From Croceitalea marina (GTDB taxonomy: Bacteria; Bacteroidota; Bacteroidia; Flavobacteriales; Flavobacteriaceae): a stretch of DNA of 64,000 nt. Numbering within the stretch: position 1 is the first letter of the stretch; every line of letters starts with the position of its first letter. Below are positions 42,130 to 50,062 of this stretch, piece after piece. Under the pieces are notes generated by a model. It ran no database searches, was not told the origin of the DNA, and saw nothing but the letters and a program-made list of their open reading frames with translations. The DNA is taken from positions 186,001 to 250,000 of the forward strand of contig NZ_JBHULB010000016.1 of NCBI RefSeq assembly GCF_042684265.1, given 5' to 3'. The position numbers and the translations under genes are program-made.

Positions 42130-43425
42130 ATGTTACAGAAAAGATATAAAACAGTCATAAAGGTTTTTATATGCGGTTTCGCTCTTTTGCAGGGAACAAA
42201 CAACCTCTTTGCACAACAGCAGTTAACCCTTGCGGAAAGCAAAGAGCTGGCATTAAAAAACAACAACAGGATAGGCAAAGCCAAAGAGGACGTAATTGCC
42301 ACCCAATCCGACAAGCGGATTGCTGATGTGGCAGGCAGACCGAAACTGGATGCTTCGGCAACCGCCTTTTACTTTGGCGAACCGTTAAACACAATGCTTC
42401 CCGAATATGGTCTTGCACCAATGGTCAGCGTTACACAGCCGATTTATACCGGAGGTAAAATTAAGTACGGTAAGCAAATGGCGGAAACCAATATACAGAT
42501 GAGCAACGCTCAACAAAGATTGGTCGAAGATGAAGTATTATTGGCTACCGAAACCGCTTACTGGCTTGTAGTGCAGGCAAAGGAAGAAATAAAACTGGAA
42601 CAGCAGGTTAAAAAGCAACTGGCTTCGCATTACACTTTCCTGAACAATCAGTTTGAAGCAGGATTGATTTACAAAAACGATGTGTTGCGGGCAAAGGTGC
42701 TTCAAAACGAAAACGAAGCCCGCTTACAGGCAGCGGAAAACAAGCTCATTTTGGCAAAAAGAAGATGGAGCCAGTTAATCGGAATGGAAGACCCCACAGT
42801 GATAGACGTAGCTGATACATTGAGTACGGGCGACTTTTCAAATCAGGGCATTTTGCAAAACACCGATGCCGTGCGACCGGAAATTGATTTGGCTGCCAAT
42901 GCCGTTAAAATAGGCGAACTAACAAAAAGTATGCTCAAAGCCGACCTGAAACCAACCGTTGGTTTAGCACTTAACGGAGTGGCTGCCTTTGGAAAAGAGG
43001 GCATCAACTTTGGCGACCCGACCAAAAAACATATGCTGACCTACTTCGGTATGCTAAGCGTGAATATCCCTGTTTTCGACTGGGGAAGCAAACGGGAAAA
43101 AGTAAAACAACAGGAAGCGACAATCCGTTCGGCTGAATACGGTTTGAAAGAACTGAAAAGCCAAATCAATGTGGAGGTTGAGCAGGCAACACTTAACCTG
43201 CAATTACAGACAAAAAATATTGATTTGATGCAGGCATCATTAACCGAAGCTGACGAGAACCTTAAATTGAGTAATGACCGCTTTAAAGCCGGAACTATTA
43301 CCGGAGAAGATGTGCTGATAGCAGAAACACTTTGGCAGAGAGCATACAGCAATATGTTAGATGCAAAAGTACGGTACAAAATTGCCGAAGCAGTGTACCG
43401 CAAAGCCATCGGGCAGATAAAATAG
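42130..43425 (+). CDS. TolC-family outer-membrane efflux channel
   Basis: A 431-residue protein with a signal peptide (ending NLFAQQ) and two OEP repeats of long helices (LTLAESKELALKNNNRIGKA at the start, DENLKLSNDRFKAGTITGED near the end). It completes the tripartite efflux complex with the two upstream gene products. A strong terminator follows. Confidence 0.92.
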   Translation: MLQKRYKTVIKVFICGFALLQGTNNLFAQQQLTLAESKELALKNNNRIGKAKEDVIATQSDKRIADVAGRPKLDASATAFYFGEPLNTMLPEYGLAPMVSVTQPIYTGGKIKYGKQMAETNIQMSNAQQRLVEDEVLLATETAYWLVVQAKEEIKLEQQVKKQLASHYTFLNNQFEAGLIYKNDVLRAKVLQNENEARLQAAENKLILAKRRWSQLIGMEDPTVIDVADTLSTGDFSNQGILQNTDAVRPEIDLAANAVKIGELTKSMLKADLKPTVGLALNGVAAFGKEGINFGDPTKKHMLTYFGMLSVNIPVFDWGSKREKVKQQEATIRSAEYGLKELKSQINVEVEQATLNLQLQTKNIDLMQASLTEADENLKLSNDRFKAGTITGEDVLIAETLWQRAYSNMLDAKVRYKIAEAVYRKAIGQIK

Positions 43426-43468
43426 CTTTTGTTGAAATGGAGTTAATGCTACGGCACTGATATACTCA

Positions 43469-43502
43469 AAATGCAGGGGCAGTCATACGCCCCTGCATTT
43501 TT
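43469..43502 (+). terminator. Terminator of the RND operon
   Basis: Perfect 12-bp arms AAATGCAGGGGC/GCCCCTGCATTT with an 8-nt loop and T run. Confidence 0.88.
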
Positions 43503-43523
43503 AATTAATAATACGATGGAATA

Positions 43524-44084
43524 ATGCAAGAACATACCGCCGATAATAAAAAAGGAATGGTAATGATACCCGACATTTCAGGTTTTACAGATTTCGTTAT
43601 CAAATCCAATATGTTTGTTGGTAAATATATAACCGAAAGCCTGCTCAAATCAATAATGGACAGCAATATCCTTTGCCTTGAAATTTCGGAAATAGAGGGC
43701 GATGCCATACTATTTTACAAGCACCATAACCTGCCCACTTTTGAAGAAACCCTGATGCAGATAGAACAGATGTACAACGATTTTCAAAAGGAACTCAAAC
43801 GCCTGGCAATGCAACTGGCAATCGAAATTCCGCTTTCGCTGAAGATAATCGTACACTATGGAGAATTTACCAAATACAAAATCGGGAAATTCGAGAAGCT
43901 CTACGGCGCACCTGTGGTAGAAGCACACAAGATGCTGAAAAATCATATTGCCGAACATCCGCCTTATGCCTTGTTTTCTGATGCTTTTTTACAAGCCAAT
44001 TTCGACCAACCCGAAAAAGCAACCGTAGAATACGACAATTGCGATGACTGTATGTATTTGCCCGAAATCGGCTACATACATTAG
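43524..44084 (+). CDS. DUF2652 protein, class III nucleotidyl-cyclase-like
   Basis: A 186-residue protein consisting of a single cyclase homology domain. The two metal-binding aspartate positions are present in IPDISGFTDFV (near residue 17) and EIEGDAILFY (near 53). The family is DUF2652. No sensor or membrane domain is attached. Whether the nucleotide-selecting and transition-state residues are kept cannot be judged by eye, so it may be an active cyclase or a degenerate nucleotide-binding protein. It lies between the RND terminator and the Fur-family gene. Confidence 0.75.
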   Translation: MQEHTADNKKGMVMIPDISGFTDFVIKSNMFVGKYITESLLKSIMDSNILCLEISEIEGDAILFYKHHNLPTFEETLMQIEQMYNDFQKELKRLAMQLAIEIPLSLKIIVHYGEFTKYKIGKFEKLYGAPVVEAHKMLKNHIAEHPPYALFSDAFLQANFDQPEKATVEYDNCDDCMYLPEIGYIH

Positions 44085-44096
44085 CTGTAAAAACCT

Positions 44097-44140
44097 AAAC
44101 AGTAAATATCATAAATCAAACAAAGAATATCGTAAAATTG
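44097..44140 (+). promoter_or_regulatory. Direct-repeat operator upstream of the Fur-family gene
   Basis: AACAGTAAATATCATAAATC and CAAAGAATATCGTAAAATTG half sites. It lies 108 bp before the ATG at 44207, with TATTTTTG at 44159-44166 as the -7 box. It places the Fur-family gene under the same control as the copper genes. Confidence 0.65.
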
Positions 44141-44206
44141 TCGGCAGCAAGGTTGTCTATTTTTGTGTAATCACCTTAGCTACGGACAGCATATAAAATA
44201 CTAAAA

Positions 44207-44632
44207 ATGGAACGCTTGGAACAAAAATTATTGAACAGGAGTATAAAACCAACATCAGTTAGGCTGTTAATTTTTAAAACAATGTCTGACTTTAAAAAAG
44301 CGTTCAGCCTTACCGATTTGGAAACCGAATTGGAAACTGTCAATAAATCGACCATTTTCAGAACGTTGAGCCTTTTTCACGACAACCTGCTCATCCATAC
44401 GATTGATGACGGTTCCGGCTCAATGAAGTATTCCATTTGCAGTGATACCTGTATGTGTACCGTTGGCGAGCTGCACGTACATTTTAACTGTAACCGTTGT
44501 AAAAATACCTTTTGCCTTGAAAGCATTTCCATACCGCCCATTCAGCTTCCCGATAAATTTCTGTTGGAAAGTGTCAATTTCGTGATGAAAGGAATGTGTA
44601 ACGAATGTTCGAGGTTCGTTAAGAAAAAATAA
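44207..44632 (+). CDS. Fur-family metal regulator (Zur-like)
   Basis: A 141-residue Fur-family repressor. The winged HTH is at residues 10-70 (KPTSVRLLIFKTMSDFKKAF ... VNKSTIFRTLSLFHDN). The dimerisation domain has HVHFNCNRCKNTFCLES and a final CNECSRF, giving two CxxC pairs for a structural zinc. It probably senses Zn(II) or a similar divalent metal. The TTGCAAC-GTTCCC elements upstream of the RND operon, the N-domain gene and the Zn/Cd ATPase are its likely targets. Confidence 0.85.
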   Translation: MERLEQKLLNRSIKPTSVRLLIFKTMSDFKKAFSLTDLETELETVNKSTIFRTLSLFHDNLLIHTIDDGSGSMKYSICSDTCMCTVGELHVHFNCNRCKNTFCLESISIPPIQLPDKFLLESVNFVMKGMCNECSRFVKKK

Positions 44633-44654
44633 TTTTTATCCCAATCGGTTAATC

Positions 44655-44688
44655 AAAAGCAGTCATATTTCAGGATATGGCTGCTTTT
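44655..44688 (+). terminator. Terminator of the Fur-family gene
   Basis: Arms AAAAGCAGTCATAT / ATATGGCTGCTTTT (one G-T wobble) with a short loop. Confidence 0.7.
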
Positions 44689-44691
44689 CAT

Positions 44692-44728
44692 TTGCAACCA
44701 AGTTCCCAAAACCAACGGGTAGTTTTGC
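44692..44728 (+). promoter_or_regulatory. TTGCAAC-GTTCCC operator with promoter upstream of the N-domain gene
   Basis: TTGCAACCAAGTTCCCAAAACC followed by a perfect TAGTTTTG -7 box at 44720-44727, 26 bp before the ATG at 44753. Confidence 0.65.
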
Positions 44729-44752
44729 TGTGTAATTAAATCAAATATTACT

Positions 44753-45154
44753 ATGGCAGATAAATATATCCCTACCCAAGATACAGATGTAGGCTACAAC
44801 AATAATTTTAAAGTCATCAGGTTTGAATGTGCCGTTCCCGAAAAAGACACGATGATGGCATACACGGCAGCACTGCAATCCAAAGCAGAGCATCCCATAG
44901 CAAAAGCTATTCTCAAAGCACTTCCGCCAATCACTTTATCAGATTATACGGTTGATAAATTTGAAAAGATACCCGGCTGCGGCATTAAAGGTTTTGTGGA
45001 CGGACACGAAGTCATCATCGGCAATATAGCCTGGATGAAATCTTATGACTTCTATTACGATGAAAGTTTAGACCACGTAAACGAAAAGGTGGTTATTGTA
45101 ATGATTGACGACAGGTACACAGGCTGTTTTTTCATTACCGAAACCACAGCATAG
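44753..45154 (+). CDS. Stand-alone P1B-ATPase nucleotide-binding (N) domain protein
   Basis: A 133-residue protein matching only the N-domain of heavy-metal P-type ATPases. The ATP-binding His-Pro is in SKAEHPIAKAIL (residues 43-54), the glycine loop is KIPGCGIKGFVDG, and a later GNIAWM follows the ATPase pattern. It begins just after where DKTGT would be and stops where the P-domain resumes. The phosphorylation aspartate, membrane helices and actuator domain are all absent. It has its own start, promoter and operator, so it is not simply a broken ATPase. The complete ATPase follows 126 bp downstream. It may bind ATP or modulate that ATPase. Confidence 0.78.
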   Translation: MADKYIPTQDTDVGYNNNFKVIRFECAVPEKDTMMAYTAALQSKAEHPIAKAILKALPPITLSDYTVDKFEKIPGCGIKGFVDGHEVIIGNIAWMKSYDFYYDESLDHVNEKVVIVMIDDRYTGCFFITETTA

Positions 45155-45210
45155 CAACCGCTCCTTTCCAAAAGGCAAATTTTATATACTCCAAAATAGC
45201 CGTGTTGCTT

Positions 45211-45247
45211 TTGCAACTAAGTTCCCAAAACCCCATAGTAATTTTGC
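45211..45247 (+). promoter_or_regulatory. TTGCAAC-GTTCCC operator with promoter upstream of the Zn/Cd ATPase
   Basis: TTGCAACTAAGTTCCCAAAACC followed by a TAATTTTG -7 box at 45239-45246, 34 bp before the ATG at 45281. Confidence 0.65.
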
Positions 45248-45280
45248 CTTATAAATGGAAATTAAAAACAATTAATAGAT

Positions 45281-47536
45281 ATGTCAAAACTATGTTGCAG
45301 TACAGATAACAATCTGAACCTTGTAAAAAAAAAGGAACACAAACACAAATATGATACGCAGGGTAATCAGTTGTGCTGTGTAAGAACAGAGAAAATTTAT
45401 GAAAAAGCAGGAGCAGCAGATTTGCTAAAAGATGCCAATCATAAAGATGACGGACACGGACACACTGACGGCAGCAGTTGCAGTGAAGACGATGCCGGAC
45501 ATTGTGATGATGAGGAAGACCATCACGACCACAGCCACCACCATCACGACCACGGTCATAAACACAGCCATAACAAAAAAGGTGGTCATAACCACGACCA
45601 CGGACACGACCATAGTCACGGACACGGGCACAGCCACGGGGATGACCACGACCACAGCCACGACATAGAGGGCAAAACAGCGTTTCAGCTTTTTATGCCT
45701 GCGGGTATCTCATTAATTTTATTGCTTATCGCCATCGGGTTAGATAATTACTTTCCACAGGATTGGTTTACCGGATGGGTACGAATTGCTTGGTATGTAA
45801 TTGCCTATATCCCTGTCGGACTACCCGTAATTAAAGAAGCAATAGAAAGTATCCGGTATAAAGATTTCTTTTCAGAGTTCTTCTTAATGGGTATTGCTAC
45901 AATAGGAGCATTTGCCATAGGCGAATATCCCGAAGCAGTAGCCGTTATGTTGTTTTATTCCGTAGGAGAAGTTTTTCAGACCATTGCAGTATCAAGAGCC
46001 AAAGGAAATATTAAAGCCCTGTTAGACCAACGTCCTGATGAAGTTACGGTTCTTAGGGCAGGCAAAGCGGTTGTGATAAAAGCCGAAGATGCTAACATTG
46101 GCGATATTATCCAATTGAAACCGGGCGAAAAATTAGGCTTGGACGGCGAATTAGTTTCGGATAGTGCTTCATTCAATACAGCAGCACTCACAGGAGAAAG
46201 TAAACCCGACACCAAAGGTAAAGGCGACACTGTACTGGCAGGTATGATTAACCTGAATACCGTAAGTCAGATAAAAGTTACTACCGACTACGCTGATAGT
46301 AAATTGAGCAAAATTCTGGAATTGGTACAGGATGCAACTTCTCAAAAAGCACCCACCGAATTATTTATCCGTAAATTCTCCAAAGTTTATACGCCAATCG
46401 TAGTGTACCTGTCAATAGCCATTACTTTGCTGCCTGCACTCTTTGTAGATAACTATGTATTCAGCGAATGGCTGTACAGAGCATTGGTATTTTTGGTTAT
46501 CTCTTGTCCTTGTGCGTTGGTAATTTCCATTCCGTTAGGTTACTTCGGTGGTATTGGAGCAGCGAGCCGGAACGGTATCTTGTTCAAAGGTTCCAACTTC
46601 CTTGATATTCTTGCCAAAGTTGAAAACGTAGTAATGGACAAAACAGGAACGATGACCGAGGGCGTTTTCAAAGTACAGGAAGTATTCATAAAACCGGAGT
46701 TCAACAAAGATGAAATCCTGAACCTTGTCAATGTTTTAGAAAGCCAAAGTACGCACCCTGTGGCAACCGCAATCCACAATTACTGGGGAGAAGTAGATAC
46801 CACAGTGAAACTTGAAAATACGGAAGAAATTGCCGGACACGGGCTAAAAACCACTGTCAACGGTAAAGAGCTGTTGGTAGGTAATTTCAAATTGCTTGAC
46901 AAGTTCAATATCAGCCACGATGCAGACACGGCAAACATTGTTTATACCGTGATAGCAATCGCTTATGGTGGTAAGTTTGCCGGATATATAACCATTTCTG
47001 ACAGCATTAAAGTAGATGCGAAAGCCGCCGTTGACAAACTGCGTAAAATGGGTGTTAGAACCACAATGTTAAGCGGGGACAAAAATACCGTGGTACAATA
47101 CGTTTCAAATCAGTTAGGAATTGACAGTGCATACGGAGATTTATTGCCCGAAGACAAAGTAAATAAAGTAAAAGAAATCAAATCCCGTAATGGAAGCGTA
47201 GCCTTTATCGGGGACGGTGTAAACGATGCTCCTGTAATTGCATTGAGTGATGCGGGTATCGCAATGGGTGGTTTAGGAAGTGATGCCGCCATTGAAACTG
47301 CCGATGTGGTTATACAGGACGATATGCCGTCTAAAATCCCGATGGCTATCAATATCGGGAAACAGACGAAGAAAATTGTTTATCAGAATATTGTTTTGGC
47401 GTTCGGTGTGAAAGCAATTGTACTGATACTCGGAGCAGGCGGACTGGCTACAATGTGGGAAGCCGTATTTGCCGATGTAGGTGTGGCATTATTAGCAATT
47501 CTAAATGCGGTGCGAATACAGAAAATGAAGTTTTAA
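45281..47536 (+). CDS. Zn/Cd/Pb-type P1B ATPase with long His-rich N-terminus
   Basis: A 751-residue metal pump (ZntA/CadA type). No HMA domain is present; residues 1-130 hold Cys pairs (KLCCST, QLCCV) and a very His/Asp-rich stretch (about 55-125). The pump follows: LTGESKPD, membrane motif CPCALVISIPLGYFGG near 409 (the CPCALV form typical of divalent-metal pumps), MDKTGTMTEG near 452, STHPVATAI, GDGVNDAPV, and the final-helix aspartate in FADVGVALLAILNA. It exports Zn(II), Cd(II) or Pb(II). It is monocistronic, with its own operator and terminator. Confidence 0.93.
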   Translation: MSKLCCSTDNNLNLVKKKEHKHKYDTQGNQLCCVRTEKIYEKAGAADLLKDANHKDDGHGHTDGSSCSEDDAGHCDDEEDHHDHSHHHHDHGHKHSHNKKGGHNHDHGHDHSHGHGHSHGDDHDHSHDIEGKTAFQLFMPAGISLILLLIAIGLDNYFPQDWFTGWVRIAWYVIAYIPVGLPVIKEAIESIRYKDFFSEFFLMGIATIGAFAIGEYPEAVAVMLFYSVGEVFQTIAVSRAKGNIKALLDQRPDEVTVLRAGKAVVIKAEDANIGDIIQLKPGEKLGLDGELVSDSASFNTAALTGESKPDTKGKGDTVLAGMINLNTVSQIKVTTDYADSKLSKILELVQDATSQKAPTELFIRKFSKVYTPIVVYLSIAITLLPALFVDNYVFSEWLYRALVFLVISCPCALVISIPLGYFGGIGAASRNGILFKGSNFLDILAKVENVVMDKTGTMTEGVFKVQEVFIKPEFNKDEILNLVNVLESQSTHPVATAIHNYWGEVDTTVKLENTEEIAGHGLKTTVNGKELLVGNFKLLDKFNISHDADTANIVYTVIAIAYGGKFAGYITISDSIKVDAKAAVDKLRKMGVRTTMLSGDKNTVVQYVSNQLGIDSAYGDLLPEDKVNKVKEIKSRNGSVAFIGDGVNDAPVIALSDAGIAMGGLGSDAAIETADVVIQDDMPSKIPMAINIGKQTKKIVYQNIVLAFGVKAIVLILGAGGLATMWEAVFADVGVALLAILNAVRIQKMKF

Positions 47537-47548
47537 TTGTTGGATTTG

Positions 47549-47583
47549 ACTGCCGCCGAAAATATTCTGCGGCAGTTTTTTTT
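47549..47583 (+). terminator. Terminator of the Zn/Cd ATPase gene
   Basis: ACTGCCGC/GCGGCAGT arms with a 12-nt loop and eight T. Confidence 0.82.
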
Positions 47584-47707
47584 GACCTAAACCAAAAAGG
47601 AAGATGGCAAAACATCAATCACAGGCATCGCTTATTAATTGTCAAAAACAACATTGAACACAAACATTAACCAAATTGTAAACTATACCAAAAATAAATG
47701 CACACAA

Positions 47708-47742
47708 AAAGAGGCTGTTTCAATATTGGAAACAGCCTCTTC
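47708..47742 (-). terminator. Terminator of hppD
   Basis: AAGAGGCTGTTTC / GGAAACAGCCTCTT arms (near perfect). Reading leftward the stem is followed by TTTTT. It lies 23 bp after the hppD stop. Confidence 0.8.
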
Positions 47743-47764
47743 GCATTAAAAGAAAATTATAGAA

Positions 47765-48925
47765 TTATAACGTACCTCTGCGTTCCTGCTCTCTTTCGAT
47801 AGACTGGAACAAAGCCTTAAAATTTCCTGCGCCAAAACCTCTTGCACCCATTCTTTGGATAACCTCAAAGAAGAATGTAGGGCGGTCTTCCACAGGTCTT
47901 GTAAAGATTTGCAATAAATAGCCCTCTTCGTCTGCATCAATCAAAATACCCAATTCCTGTAATTCCTTTATATCCTCTTTAAATCGGTGCATATGCGCTT
48001 TTAAACGGTCTGGAATAGCATCATAATACGCTTGTGGCGGTCTTGATAGAAATTCAACACCTCTTGATTTAAGGTCGTTTACCGTCTTTACAATATCGTC
48101 CGTAGTTACCGCAATATGCTGAACACCCTCGCCCTCATAAAATTCAAGGTACTCTTCAATCTGCGATTTCTTTTTGCCCTCTGCGGGTTCGTTAATCGGG
48201 AACTTAATTCTGCCGTTACCATTTGCCATTACTTTTGACATCAGGGCAGAATATTCGGTTGAAACCTGCTTATCATCAAAAGACAGAAAGTTTTCAAATC
48301 CCATTACATCCTCAAACCATTTTACCCAGGTGTCCATTTGGTTCCAGTCCACATTGCCCACCATATGGTCAATATATTTCAGTCCGGCAGGAGCAGGATT
48401 ATATTCGGTTTCCCATTTTTCATAACCTGGCATAAAAATACCGTTGTAGTTTTTGCGTTCGGTAAACATAAAAATGGTTTCGCCATACGCATAGATACCC
48501 GATTGTACCACTTCGCCGTTTTTATCTGTGGTTACGGTAGGTTCCATAAATGCTTTTGCACCTCTCGATGTGGTTTCTTCAAAGACTTTGCGGGCATCTT
48601 CCACCCAAAGACCAACCACTTTGATGCCATCGCCGTGTTTTTTAACGTGTTCGTTGATTTCAGAATTAGACCGCATTCCGGTAGTTAAGACCAACCGTAC
48701 TTTATCCTGTTTTACCACGTAAGATGCCCTGTCTTTCATTCCCGTTTCCAGTCCGGCATAAGCCTCTGACCGAAATCCGAAAGCGGACTTATAATAATGG
48801 GCAGCCTGCTTCGCATTGCCTACATAAAACTCTACATAGTCGGTTCCTAAAATCGGTAAAAAGTCCTGTGCACCTTCGAATATTTTATCCAAGCCGTATT
48901 CAACGTTTTTCAAATCGTTTGTCAT
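47765..48925 (-). CDS. hppD: 4-Hydroxyphenylpyruvate dioxygenase
   Basis: A 386-residue Fe(II) dioxygenase of tyrosine catabolism converting 4-hydroxyphenylpyruvate to homogentisate. Two VOC halves are present. The iron ligands are visible as His in YIDHMVGNV (near 184), His in GVQHIAVTT (near 268) and Glu in TFFFEVIQRM (near 353), and the C-terminal helix GFGAGNFKALFQSIE is complete. It is the only amino-acid-catabolism gene in the island and is transcribed against its neighbours, with its own terminator. No hmgA or other pathway gene is nearby, so it must connect to host metabolism or supply homogentisate/pyomelanin precursors. Confidence 0.95.
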   Translation of the reverse strand: MTNDLKNVEYGLDKIFEGAQDFLPILGTDYVEFYVGNAKQAAHYYKSAFGFRSEAYAGLETGMKDRASYVVKQDKVRLVLTTGMRSNSEINEHVKKHGDGIKVVGLWVEDARKVFEETTSRGAKAFMEPTVTTDKNGEVVQSGIYAYGETIFMFTERKNYNGIFMPGYEKWETEYNPAPAGLKYIDHMVGNVDWNQMDTWVKWFEDVMGFENFLSFDDKQVSTEYSALMSKVMANGNGRIKFPINEPAEGKKKSQIEEYLEFYEGEGVQHIAVTTDDIVKTVNDLKSRGVEFLSRPPQAYYDAIPDRLKAHMHRFKEDIKELQELGILIDADEEGYLLQIFTRPVEDRPTFFFEVIQRMGARGFGAGNFKALFQSIEREQERRGTL

Positions 48926-48975
48926 TATAATGATTTTTAAAAATTATGTTATGTGTGATTTTGCAATAAAGGTTT

Positions 48976-48997
48976 TTGCACAAGTGGGATTGTGCAA
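48976..48997 (-). promoter_or_regulatory. Inverted repeat in the hppD promoter region
   Basis: Perfect arms TTGCACAA-N6-TTGTGCAA, 51-72 bp upstream of the hppD ATG. It is a plausible operator for a dimeric regulator (Lrp/AsnC or MarR-like). No matching regulator is next to it. Confidence 0.5.
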
Positions 48998-49132
48998 TAG
49001 TGTTTTAGTTCCTGAACCCGAGCTACAACATCGCCCGATGCAAAACCGAGAGAAAGGTTTTGATAGACATTTTATAATCAGTTAGCGTTATTAAGCGGTA
49101 AATGTATTCCGCTTATTCAGAACCAACACCAT

Positions 49133-49235
49133 AATCAGTAAAAGTCACAAAACAAAACCGAAATATTACAAGCGGAACCGTTTTTGAGGTATAATCAGTA
49201 AATATCATAAATCAAACAAGGAATATCGCAAACAG
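49133..49235 (+). promoter_or_regulatory. Two tandem direct-repeat operators upstream of the HMA-DUF3347-MCO genes
   Basis: The first copy is at 49133-49173 (AATCAGTAAAAGTCACAAAAC ... GAAATATTACAAG). The second is at 49193-49235 (AATCAGTAAATATCATAAATC ... GGAATATCGCAAAC). They are exactly 60 bp apart, and the second lies about 98 bp before the ATG at 49293 with GAATTTTG as -7 region. This is the only promoter in the island with two copies. Confidence 0.7.
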
Positions 49236-49292
49236 CATAGCGCATTATGTTCCGAATTTTGTACCAACAAAAACAATTAAAAGTTCAATACA

Positions 49293-49514
49293 ATGGAAAG
49301 TAAAAATCTTCAATTCAAGACAAACCTTAACTGTGGTAACTGTGTATCAAAAGTGCAGGCAGATTTAGATAACGCAGACGGTATCTGCGAATGGAACGTT
49401 GACACCACAAACAGCGATAAAATACTGACTGTAAAAGCAGAGGGCATTACCGAAGACGAGGTTGTCGCAATCATCAGGAAAAAAGGTTTTAAAGCTGAAC
49501 CTGTTTCAGCATAA
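49293..49514 (+). CDS. HMA-domain copper chaperone (copy 1)
   Basis: A 73-residue HMA protein: FKTNLNCGNCVSKVQADLDN with CxxC at residues 14-17, the rest of the ferredoxin-like fold complete to KKGFKAEP. It is probably a cytoplasmic Cu(I) carrier. It shares about 57 of 73 residues with the second copy at 52.5 kb, and both have the same operator type. It is first in a unit with DUF3347 and the multicopper oxidase gene. Confidence 0.88.
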   Translation: MESKNLQFKTNLNCGNCVSKVQADLDNADGICEWNVDTTNSDKILTVKAEGITEDEVVAIIRKKGFKAEPVSA

Positions 49515-49553
49515 TACCATCAGCAATTCACTAATCTTTAAAAGGAACAAAAA

Positions 49554-49997
49554 ATGAAAAAGTTAATAGTTGCAATAACCGTAATGATGTTTGGATTTTC
49601 TGCTTTTGCACAAAATACAGGCAACCTGCTGAACAATTATATCAGCGTAAAAAATGCTTTGGTAAGCAGTGACAGCAAGGCGGCAAACACCGCTATTTCC
49701 GCACTGAACGAAGCCGTAAAGAGCGAAGACAATTTTGCACAGAAAGCAGAATTGCAGAAAGCCACCGAGAAATTAAGCAAGGCAGGCAACAACATTGAAA
49801 AGCAAAGAGCCGCTTTCAATGATGTATCTACCATAATGTGGAAACTGGTAAAACCATCCGACAAAGTAAACCAACCAGTTTACTACCAGTATTGCCCGAT
49901 GAAAAAAGCATATTGGTTGAGCAAAGAAAAGGACATCAAAAATCCTTACTACGGTTCATCTATGCTTACGTGTGGTAAAGTTGCAGAAACTAAATAA
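49554..49997 (+). CDS. DUF3347 periplasmic protein
   Basis: A 147-residue protein with a signal peptide (ending GFSAFAQ). It matches DUF3347: a helical N-terminal half (LLNNYISVKNALVSSDSKAA) and a C-terminal motif QYCPMKKAYWLSKEKDIKNP plus YGSSMLTCGKV, whose Cys and Met residues may bind copper. The family is often fused to or adjacent to CusB-like adaptors. It lies 39 bp after the HMA chaperone gene. Confidence 0.82.
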   Translation: MKKLIVAITVMMFGFSAFAQNTGNLLNNYISVKNALVSSDSKAANTAISALNEAVKSEDNFAQKAELQKATEKLSKAGNNIEKQRAAFNDVSTIMWKLVKPSDKVNQPVYYQYCPMKKAYWLSKEKDIKNPYYGSSMLTCGKVAETK

Positions 49998-50005
49998 TAC
50001 CCATT

Positions 50006-50034
50006 AAGGCATTGCTCATTAGGCAATGCCTTTT
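50006..50034 (+). terminator. Hairpin between DUF3347 and the multicopper oxidase gene
   Basis: GGCATTGC/GCAATGCC arms plus flanking AA/TT and a short T run. It may terminate or attenuate transcription before the oxidase gene, whose own promoter is not obvious. Confidence 0.65.
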
Positions 50035-50062
50035 AATCTTTATAACCAATGCTATTTTTAAA

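Noticed and set aside
45425..45668. Long open frames on both strands over the His-rich start of the Zn/Cd ATPase
   Set aside because: They arise from repeated CAC/GAC/CAT codons of the His/Asp-rich region; composition is extreme and there is no sensible start or family.
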